Part shown: one piece after another, positions 1-5,250 of the stretch
How the letters are laid out: every line of letters starts with the position of its first letter
Numbering within the stretch: position 1 is the stretch's first letter
Source: an uncultured Collinsella sp.
Lineage (GTDB): Bacteria > Actinomycetota > Coriobacteriia > Coriobacteriales > Coriobacteriaceae
Direction: 5' to 3'
Length of the DNA stretch: 6,352 nucleotides
Assembly (NCBI GenBank): GCA_902489515.1
Contig: CABUAL010000110.1
Coordinates: 1 to 6,352 of the forward strand
The notes under the pieces: generated by a model
Seen by the model: only the letters and a program-made list of their open reading frames with translations
What the model was told of the DNA's origin: nothing
The model's database searches: none
Position numbers and translations under genes: made by a program

Positions 1-1012
1 TGCTTTGCTTCGGGCGACGTAGCTTATCTGGTCGACGATGCGTCGTCGTCCCCCGCGACCAAGCGGGCTCAAAGGAGATGGTCTGGCCGCGCAGCAGGTC
101 CAGCACATATACGATGCTATGCTCGGACAGCGGCAACTGACGCTCGGCGACAAAACCGCTGCGGGCAAAGTCGTACGACGCCGAACGCGAGCTTGTGATG
201 TCATCGAGATAGGCAACTGTCGTCACAACAAGGTTGAGCAGCTTTGTCGACACGTCTTCGAAGGCTTCGGGCGTATGGACAAACGTGAGCTTCTTGCCGT
301 ACGAGAAGGTGCCGCCGCGCACGTAGGCATCGGCCATGCCGTCGATGTCCTTGACCACGTAGGAGACCGATCCACAACGAATGCGAAGCTCGAGCGCCCA
401 GCTAAAGCGGTCGGCAAACAGTGGATTGTAGTACGGCACCAACGAGGGCTCCAACACCGCCTTGGGGGCATCGGGATCCACACTGCCAGCGAGCTTGCGG
501 CGCATGCTCGCCAGCTCATCCATGCGTGCGTCCGAAAGATCGGAGAGCGCCGCCATGAGGCTGGGACTCGTGGGGACGGGCGCCGGAAAGGGAAAGTTGG
601 GATTGACGGCCGGCGCTTTGGGCGCGGTGCGCGCGGGCTGTTTCGGCTGCGCCGTAAACGTGCGGACCGGCGTGCGCAAACCTTCGACGGGCTCGGCGCC
701 GCTGGCATCCAAATACGCCAGAGCCGTGGCAATAGCGTGCTTGCACATACCGGGGTAACGATAGGCGGCGGGGCAATCGCAGTCGTAGTCGATCACCTCG
801 TGCTCGTCCATGTCGAGCGCCACGTGCGTCTTGTACAGGTCGCCACGCGAACCGCGCACCGAGCCCTCAACCGTCACATTTTTGGAGAAGCGCGAGCCGC
901 TGTCCTCGATCGACAGCACGGCGCCGTTGAGCATGAGCGAACGCCCCTTCATAAAGGTGCCGCTCAGCGCCGCCTCTTTCCGGAGCGCCTGCACAAACGT
1001 CCCCTGCGCCAT
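1..1012 (-). CDS. SWIM zinc-finger SNF2-type helicase, N-terminal part (gene cut by left window edge)
   Basis: The minus frame is open from ATG 1012-1010 to the left edge, 337 codons with no stop, so the gene is 3'-partial. A strong Shine-Dalgarno, GGAGG at 1022-1018, sits five bases before the ATG and fixes the start. Residues 78-92 form a SWIM zinc-binding motif of the CxCx(n)CxH type: C78, C80, C90 and H92 (CDCPAAYRYPGMCKH). SWIM domains are thought to bind DNA or protein partners. A Pro/Ala-rich linker follows at about 113-150. From about residue 205 (WALELRIRCG, then SYVVKDIDG) the sequence resembles the bacterial SNF2-helicase-associated domain, which usually precedes a C-terminal SNF2 ATPase motor. 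That motor would lie beyond the window and is inferred, not seen. Such proteins are presumed to be DNA translocases, and the cellular role is unknown. dnaE lies upstream on the same strand across a 162-bp palindrome-bearing gap. A SWIM protein without a motor remains possible. Confidence 0.85.
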   Translation of the reverse strand, partial: MAQGTFVQALRKEAALSGTFMKGRSLMLNGAVLSIEDSGSRFSKNVTVEGSVRGSRGDLYKTHVALDMDEHEVIDYDCDCPAAYRYPGMCKHAIATALAYLDASGAEPVEGLRTPVRTFTAQPKQPARTAPKAPAVNPNFPFPAPVPTSPSLMAALSDLSDARMDELASMRRKLAGSVDPDAPKAVLEPSLVPYYNPLFADRFSWALELRIRCGSVSYVVKDIDGMADAYVRGGTFSYGKKLTFVHTPEAFEDVSTKLLNLVVTTVAYLDDITSSRSASYDFARSGFVAERQLPLSEHSIVYVLDLLRGQTISFEPAWSRGTTTHRRPDKLRRPKQS

Positions 1013-1017
1013 CACTT

Positions 1018-1022
1018 CCTCC
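1018..1022 (-). promoter_or_regulatory. Shine-Dalgarno of the SWIM/SNF2 gene
   Basis: The minus strand reads GGAGG followed by AAGTG and then ATG at 1012. Complementarity to the 16S 3' end is strong and the spacing is five bases. The site lies only about ten bases from the nearest arm of the palindromic element at 1032-1162, so folding of that element in the mRNA could affect access to it. Confidence 0.7.
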
Positions 1023-1031
1023 AATCTCACC

Positions 1032-1162
1032 CGGGGTAGCTAATTTGGGACGGGGCTATTTTAGCTACCCCCATATGTCGGTTGAGATGCATTCCGACCC
1101 CGACTCATTCGCCGTCAGTCAAAGGGTAGCTAAAATAGCCCCGTCCCAAATTAGCTACCCCG
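1032..1162. repeat. 131-bp nested palindromic element (REPIN/MITE-like) between dnaE and the SNF2-type gene
   Basis: Two perfect inverted arms of 39 nt (1032-1070 and 1124-1162) flank a 53-nt spacer (1071-1123). Each arm is itself palindromic at its ends. In the left arm GGGGTAGCTAA (1033-1043) pairs with TTAGCTACCCC (1061-1071) around a 17-nt loop containing GGGACGGGG. The right arm has the same 10-bp stem at 1124-1133 and 1151-1160. RNA or single-stranded DNA could therefore fold either as two small hairpins or as one 39-bp stem. The spacer carries a further small stem, GTCGG 1077-1081 with CCGAC 1094-1098. No reading frame for a protein and no clear target-site duplication is seen. The plan (inverted pair of short palindromes in an intergenic gap) fits REP doublets or MITEs, whose movement depends on a transposase encoded elsewhere; this is inference. 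Only three T residues follow the distal stem on the minus strand, so it is a poor intrinsic terminator. Confidence 0.85.
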
Positions 1163-1174
1163 CCAACGCCGTCC

Positions 1175-1748
1175 TTAAATTACCGTCACTCTGCCTTGGT
1201 TACCCACAATCGCCTTTGCCTCTGCCAGCAGCGGAATCGAGCGTGCGTTGACCTTGGCCGGCACCTCGGCGCGCAGCACGCGCCCGTCCACCTGCTCGAT
1301 AAAGATTTCCACGCGGTCGCCGCCCGGGTTGGTGGTGAGTACCGTGGCCAGACGCGCCATGTTGCCCTGGCTAAAGCGGCTGTTGGGCACCATGACCTCA
1401 AACACCTTGGGCTTGTTGTTCTCCTCGTTAAGCTCCAGCGGCACGATCTCCTGCGCAATGATCTGGTCACCGCGGTCCGAACGCTCGAGCTTGCCCTTAA
1501 TGCGCACAAACGCATCGGACAGCTGTGCGCCGGTCTCGGGATCGACCTCGCCGTACAGATACCCCTCGGCCTCCTTGTAGGTCCTGGGGAACACCACGAC
1601 CGTGGCCTCGCCTTCCATGTCCTCGAGCTGCACGATGCCCATGGGGTCGCCATTTTTGGTCACGCGCTTGGACACACTCGAGACCATGCCGGCCCACCAC
1701 AGCGCCTTGCCCTCGGGAATCTCCTGGTTGATGGTGCCGCCCGTGGGG
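1175..1748 (-). pseudogene. dnaE: dnaE C-terminal remnant: OB-fold and C-terminal domain, out of frame with the main part
   Basis: This is the 3' part of dnaE, separated from the rest by a frameshift. It begins in the inner repeat copy (PTGGTINQEIPEGKAL), continues WWAGMVSSVSKRVTKNGD and ends RVTVI with TAA at 1177-1175. The native segment after the insertion is about 174 residues. It carries the OB-fold, expected to bind single-stranded DNA (GIVQLEDMEGEATVVVFP), and the C-terminal region that in other DnaE proteins helps bind the tau clamp-loader subunit. The frame stays open upstream to a nominal ATG at 1912, but the residues encoded at about 1912-1749 are out-of-frame dnaE or inserted sequence, so that start is not credible. 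The first natural in-frame ATG is at 1687-1685, without a convincing ribosome binding site. Independent translation is therefore doubtful. Joining it to the upstream part after removing 94 bp gives a continuous 1267-residue DnaE. Confidence 0.85.
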
Positions 1749-1793
1749 GTTCTGGGCATTCGTGGTGTTCCCCAGGACCTACAAGGAGGCCGA
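1566..1793. repeat. 34-nt perfect inverted repeat inside dnaE
   Basis: Bases 1566-1599 (TCGGCCTCCTTG to ACCACGA) recur exactly as their reverse complement at 1760-1793. The first position is native dnaE coding sequence for the VVFPRTYKEA region of the OB-fold. The second lies within the inserted stretch and is the piece that supplies the premature stop: CTA at 1779-1781 on the plus strand reads TAG in dnaE. The arms are 160 bases apart and could pair in single strands. Confidence 0.95.
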
Positions 1794-1842
1794 CAGCGCC
1801 TTGCCCTCGGGAATCTCCTGGTTGATGGTGCCGCCCGTGGGG
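1699..1842. repeat. 50-bp direct repeat bracketing a 44-nt inverted mosaic insert in dnaE (net 94-bp insertion)
   Basis: Bases 1699-1748 and 1793-1842 are identical and both encode the DnaE stretch PTGGTINQEIPEGKAL. The offset is 94 bp, one more than a multiple of three, which causes the frameshift. The 44 nt between the copies (1749-1792) are wholly explained by inverted dnaE fragments. Bases 1760-1793 are the reverse complement of 1566-1599, and 1748-1760 the reverse complement of 1941-1953 (AATGCCCAGAACC). Each of the three junctions shows a one-base overlap. No foreign sequence, terminal repeat or transposase is present. The pattern fits serial template switching within about 400 bp, or a chimera formed during amplification or assembly. 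Confidence 0.93.
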
Positions 1843-1953
1843 TTTTGCACCTCGTAGCCGGTGTCGATCTGCGAGAACGAGAAGTCGCGCGCCTTAGACA
1901 ACGCGTACTCAAACGGGCGCAGCGGGTGGTCCGAGACGTAAATGCCCAGAACC
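1748..1953. repeat. 13-nt inverted repeat, second source of the dnaE insert
   Basis: Bases 1941-1953 (AATGCCCAGAACC), native dnaE coding for part of EVLGIYVS, recur as the reverse complement at 1748-1760. The match ends at both sides exactly where the neighbouring blocks begin, so the short length is still persuasive in context. Confidence 0.8.
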
Positions 1954-4900
1954 TCCTTCTCCTGGCTCAGTTTAAGGTGGCGGTCCCACTCCTGGCCGTC
2001 CGGATCGGGCACGCTGACCTCGAAGCCCGAGCCTTCAACGTCGCCAAACATATCGAAGAACGAGGTCTGGCCGCTCGCGCGGTCCTTCTGGCGCTTCACT
2101 GCGGCATCGATGATGTTCTCGGGATTGTTCTTGTCCACAAAATGCATCATCTGACGGCGCGGATAGCCCGTGGAGTCGAAGGCACCTGCCTTGATCAGCG
2201 ATTCGATCACGCGACGGTTGGCCTGGCTTGAGTCCACGCGCTCGACAAAGTCGTGCAGCGTCTTAAACGGACCGCCCGCCTCGCGCTCGGCGATAATCGC
2301 CTGCGCCACGCCGGTGCCCACGCCGCGGATGCCGGCCAGACCAAAGCGCACGCCTTCCTTGGTAGCCGTGAACTCGGTGCCGGACTCGTTGACATCTGGC
2401 GAAAGCACGGGGATGCCGTCGTGACGGCACGCCGAGACGTAGTGCACGATCTTGTCGGTCTTGCCCGTATAGGACGTCAAAACGGCCGCCATGTACTCGT
2501 GCGGATAGTGCGCCTTGAGCCACGCCGTCTGCATAACCAGGATGGCGTAGCCGGCGGAGTGCGACTTGTTGAAGGCGTAGGATGCGAACTCGAGAACATC
2601 GTCCCAAATCTTCTGGGCGACCTCGCGCGTGTAGTTGTTCTTGATAGCGCCGTTCATCCAGTGGTCGTAGGTGGTCTCGTCCGAGCCATCCTCCCAGTGC
2701 AGCACCGTCGACGTGAGCAGCTTAATCTTTTTCTTAGCCACGGGCTTACGGATACGTGAGTCCGATTCGCCCTTGGAGAAGCCGCACATCTCGACGGAGA
2801 TGAGCATAACCTGCTCCTGGTAGACCATGGTGCCGTAGGTTTCGCCCAGGATGTCGTCCAGGCGGTCGTCGTAGGAGACGGCCGGCTCCTTGCCGTTCAT
2901 ACGGTTGATGTAGGACGAGACCATGCCGGCGCCCAGCGGGCCCGGGCGGTACAGAGCGATCAATGCCACGACGTGCTTGTACTCGGTGGGCTTCATGTTC
3001 TTGATCGTGGCCGTCATGCCGGCGGACTCGACCTGGAAGACGCCGGCGGTGTGGCCGGAGCCCATGAGCTTAAAGATCTCGGGATCGTCAAAGGGAATCT
3101 CTTCCTCTTTGATGTCGATGCCGAAGTTCTTTTTGATGTTTGCCTTGGCCTTAGAGATAACCGTCAGCGTGCGCAGGCCCAGGAAGTCCATCTTGAGCAG
3201 GCCCATGTCGGCAACGGTATGGCCCTCGTACTGGGTAATCTCGACGCCGCCCTTGGTGTCGAGCTTGGTGGGCACGTGCTCGTTGACGGGGTCGCGGCAG
3301 ATCAGAACGGCGCACGCGTGCACGCCCTCGCCACGGGTGAGGCCCTCGATCGAGAGCGCCGTGTCGATGATGCGGCGGGCGTCGTCGTCCTTTTTATAGG
3401 CCTCGGCAAAATCGGGGTTAAACAGATCCTCTTTGCCGGGTTGCTTTTCGAGCACCTGCTTGAGCTTGACCTTGGGATCGCTCGAGACCATCTTGGACAG
3501 GCGCTGGCCCATGTAGACCGGGTAGTCCAGGACGCGCGCGGCGTCGTTGATGGCCTGCTTGGCCTTGATGGTCGAGTAGGTGATGACGTGGGTGACCTTC
3601 TCGGGGCCGTAGAGCTGGCGAACGTGCTCCACGACCTCGAGGCGCCGTTCATCGTCGAAGTCCATATCGATATCGGGCATCTCGGTACGCTGCGGGGACA
3701 GGAACCTCTCGAACATCAGGCCGTTCTCGAGCGGGTCGAACGCGGTGATGTTCATGGCGTAGGCGACGATAGCGCCGGCGGCCGAGCCACGGCCGGGGCC
3801 GACGCCGATGCCGTTGTCCTTGGCCCATTGCACGTACTCGGCAACGATGAGGAAGTAGGCGGCAAAGCCCTTGTCGCAGATGACCTTGTATTCGTACTCA
3901 AAGCGCTCTTTGATGTTGACGCCGCCGATCTCGCGCGTGGCCCAGTCGTCACCGTAGTGTTGGCGCAGGCCCTTCTCGCACTCGCGGCGGAACTGGCTCT
4001 CGTGCGTCTCGCCGGGATCGAGCAGCGGGAAGCGCGGCAGGATGATGGAGTCCCAGTCCAACTCAACGTAGCACTTGTCGGCGATCTCGAGCGTGTTGTC
4101 GCAGGCCTCGGGGCAATACGGGAACATCGCCCGCATCTCCTCCTCGGTCTTCATGTAAAACTCCGAGCCGGTCATGCGCATGCGGTTGGGGTCATCGACC
4201 TTGGCGTTCATGCCAATACACATGATGACGTCCTGCACGGGCGCATCCTCGCGGCGCAGGTAGTGGAAGTCGTTGGTGGCGATGACCTTGACGCCCACCT
4301 GCTTGGCGATATCGATGAGCGTGCGGTCCATCTGCTCGTCAGTCAGGCCGTTGTCGGTGGTGATGCCGTGTTCCTGGATCTCGATGTAGAAGTCGCCGGG
4401 GTCGAAGGTGTCGCGGAAGGTCTCGGCCCACTTGATGGCGCCTTCCATGTCGCCGCGGTCGATGTATTTGGGGATGATGCCCGCGATACAGGCGCTCGTG
4501 CAGATCATGCCCTTGGCATGGCGGCGCAGGTTGTCGAGCGTCACGCGCGGCTTGTAGTAAAAGCCCTGCACGGCGGCCTCGGAGACCGTCTGCATCAGGT
4601 TGACGTAGCCTTCCTGGTCTTTGGCCAGGAGGATCATATGGTAGAGCTCGGGCTTATGGTCGCGGGCGAGCGTCTCGTCCGGCGTAAAGTAGACCTCGCA
4701 GCCAAAGATGGGTTTGATGACCAGGGGCGGCTTGAGCTCGTCGATGTTGCCCTTCTCGTCCCACATGGCCATGTCCTTCACATACTGGGCATGCTCGCGC
4801 GGGCTTTCCTCGGGATCGGGCTCCACCAGCTCGTCGCGGCGGTCCTTTTCCAAGAAGGCCTTGTCGTGACTCCAGGTTTTGTACTCGGGCGTGTTGTGGT

Positions 4901-5072
4901 TAACGGCGTCGCAGGCCAGCGCCAGGTCGGGCACGCCATACATGTAGCCGTGGTCGGTAATGGCAACGGCGGGCATGCCAAGCTCAACGGCACGGTTGAC
5001 CATATCCTGGATACGGGTTGCGCCGTCGAGCATGGAGAAAACAGTGTGATTGTGCAGATGGACGAATGCCAT
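1779..5072 (-). CDS. dnaE: DNA polymerase III alpha subunit DnaE, truncated by an internal insertion
   Basis: DnaE copies DNA at the replication fork as the core of the polymerase III holoenzyme. Start: ATG 5072-5070 gives MAFVHLHNHTVFSMLDG, the usual DnaE N-terminus, with GGAG eight bases upstream; the longer ATG at 5138 adds 22 unlike residues and overlaps the candidate promoter. The PHP domain keeps its metal-site pattern: H7 and H9, D40-H41 (ITDHG), E126 (GCEVYF), and D268 and H270 (NDFHYL). It may therefore proofread, as shown for some other bacterial DnaE proteins. About 60 extra residues (58-118) sit in this domain. Polymerase aspartates are D467 and D469 (PDIDMDF) and D629 (KMDFLGLRTLT). 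FNKSHS is near residue 833 and helix-hairpin-helix sequence (GIRGVGTG) near 910-935. After L1093 the frame enters the insertion, adds SASL and stops at 1781-1779, giving 1097 instead of 1267 residues. The OB-fold and C-terminal domain are lost. Because dnaE is normally essential, either the break is not real, or the cell survives on a truncated or second polymerase. Confidence 0.95.
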   Translation of the reverse strand: MAFVHLHNHTVFSMLDGATRIQDMVNRAVELGMPAVAITDHGYMYGVPDLALACDAVNHNTPEYKTWSHDKAFLEKDRRDELVEPDPEESPREHAQYVKDMAMWDEKGNIDELKPPLVIKPIFGCEVYFTPDETLARDHKPELYHMILLAKDQEGYVNLMQTVSEAAVQGFYYKPRVTLDNLRRHAKGMICTSACIAGIIPKYIDRGDMEGAIKWAETFRDTFDPGDFYIEIQEHGITTDNGLTDEQMDRTLIDIAKQVGVKVIATNDFHYLRREDAPVQDVIMCIGMNAKVDDPNRMRMTGSEFYMKTEEEMRAMFPYCPEACDNTLEIADKCYVELDWDSIILPRFPLLDPGETHESQFRRECEKGLRQHYGDDWATREIGGVNIKERFEYEYKVICDKGFAAYFLIVAEYVQWAKDNGIGVGPGRGSAAGAIVAYAMNITAFDPLENGLMFERFLSPQRTEMPDIDMDFDDERRLEVVEHVRQLYGPEKVTHVITYSTIKAKQAINDAARVLDYPVYMGQRLSKMVSSDPKVKLKQVLEKQPGKEDLFNPDFAEAYKKDDDARRIIDTALSIEGLTRGEGVHACAVLICRDPVNEHVPTKLDTKGGVEITQYEGHTVADMGLLKMDFLGLRTLTVISKAKANIKKNFGIDIKEEEIPFDDPEIFKLMGSGHTAGVFQVESAGMTATIKNMKPTEYKHVVALIALYRPGPLGAGMVSSYINRMNGKEPAVSYDDRLDDILGETYGTMVYQEQVMLISVEMCGFSKGESDSRIRKPVAKKKIKLLTSTVLHWEDGSDETTYDHWMNGAIKNNYTREVAQKIWDDVLEFASYAFNKSHSAGYAILVMQTAWLKAHYPHEYMAAVLTSYTGKTDKIVHYVSACRHDGIPVLSPDVNESGTEFTATKEGVRFGLAGIRGVGTGVAQAIIAEREAGGPFKTLHDFVERVDSSQANRRVIESLIKAGAFDSTGYPRRQMMHFVDKNNPENIIDAAVKRQKDRASGQTSFFDMFGDVEGSGFEVSVPDPDGQEWDRHLKLSQEKEVLGIYVSDHPLRPFEYALSKARDFSFSQIDTGYEVQNPTGGTINQEIPEGKALSASL

Positions 5073-5080
5073 GTAATGAG

Positions 5081-5084
5081 CTCC
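5081..5084 (-). promoter_or_regulatory. Shine-Dalgarno of dnaE
   Basis: The minus strand reads GGAG, then eight bases, then the ATG at 5072. This supports the start at MAFVHLHNH over the longer in-frame ATG at 5138. Confidence 0.6.
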
Positions 5085-5112
5085 GATGCGGGTTCGTGAT
5101 CTTAGGGTTACG

Positions 5113-5141
5113 ATTCTACCGCACAGCGCGGACGGCACCCG
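5113..5141 (-). promoter_or_regulatory. Candidate dnaE promoter (good -10, weak -35)
   Basis: The minus strand carries TAGAAT at 5118-5113, one base from the TATAAT consensus, about 40 bases before the dnaE start codon. Upstream, only a weak -35 candidate, TTCGGG, is seen, 19 bases away. A transcript starting near 5106 would have a leader of about 30-35 nt containing the GGAG. Only the -10 resemblance and the position support this. Confidence 0.35.
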
Positions 5142-5173
5142 AACCTAGCCCAAACCCACACGGCTCCTCTTGC

Positions 5174-5240
5174 AGTTGCGGTGAAATGCGGACTGTTTGG
5201 CGGCTTTTTTGACCAAAACAGTCCGTATTCCACCGCAAGT
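5174..5240. repeat. Long imperfect hairpin after the AddA-like gene
   Basis: Bases 5174-5200 pair with 5213-5240 around a 12-nt loop (5201-5212). The stem has two mismatches (5175/5239 and 5184/5230), one G-T pair (5188/5226) and one bulged A (5215). Its core is GCGGACTGTTT against AAACAGTCCG. It begins ten bases past the stop codon of the upstream minus-strand gene. On that strand the run of A residues lies in the loop and no T-tract follows the stem, so it is not a standard intrinsic terminator. It may stabilise the 3' end of that mRNA, slow transcription, or be a genome-wide intergenic palindrome. Its sequence is unrelated to the element at 1032-1162. Confidence 0.75.
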
Positions 5241-5250
5241 TATCTGAGGA

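Noticed and set aside
38..1039. 333-codon open frame on the plus strand
   Set aside because: It is antisense to the SWIM/SNF2 frame, Arg/His-rich and without domains. The minus frame has a strong Shine-Dalgarno and a zinc motif.
1071..1123. Promoter for the SNF2-type gene in the spacer of the palindrome
   Set aside because: TTGACT occurs at 1122-1117 on the minus strand, but no acceptable -10 is found at 16-18 bases. TAAAAT in the arm lacks a -35 at the right distance.
1779..1842. Programmed ribosomal frameshift rescuing dnaE
   Set aside because: A +1 shift would be needed, and no recognised slippery site or stimulator is seen. The repeat and inverted pieces explain the break as an insertion.
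1699..1842. Insertion sequence or intein in dnaE
   Set aside because: The insertion is 94 bp, has no foreign sequence, no transposase and no splicing motifs, and derives wholly from dnaE.
1175..1912. A stand-alone 245-residue gene starting at ATG 1912
   Set aside because: Its residues upstream of the repeat are Arg/Pro-rich out-of-frame dnaE. Only the part from about 1748 down is native DnaE, so it is a remnant.
2973..5099. 708-codon open frame on the plus strand, antisense to dnaE
   Set aside because: It is a high-GC shadow of dnaE with repetitive Val/Leu/Asp/Gly composition and no recognisable domain. The minus-strand frame has clear DnaE catalytic motifs.
5073..5138. Longer dnaE start at ATG 5138
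   Set aside because: The extra 22 residues are unlike DnaE N-termini. ATG 5072 has a proper Shine-Dalgarno and gives the typical FVHLHNHT start.
5174..5240. Rho-independent terminator of the AddA-like gene
   Set aside because: There is no T-tract after the stem on the minus strand; the homopolymer run lies in the loop.
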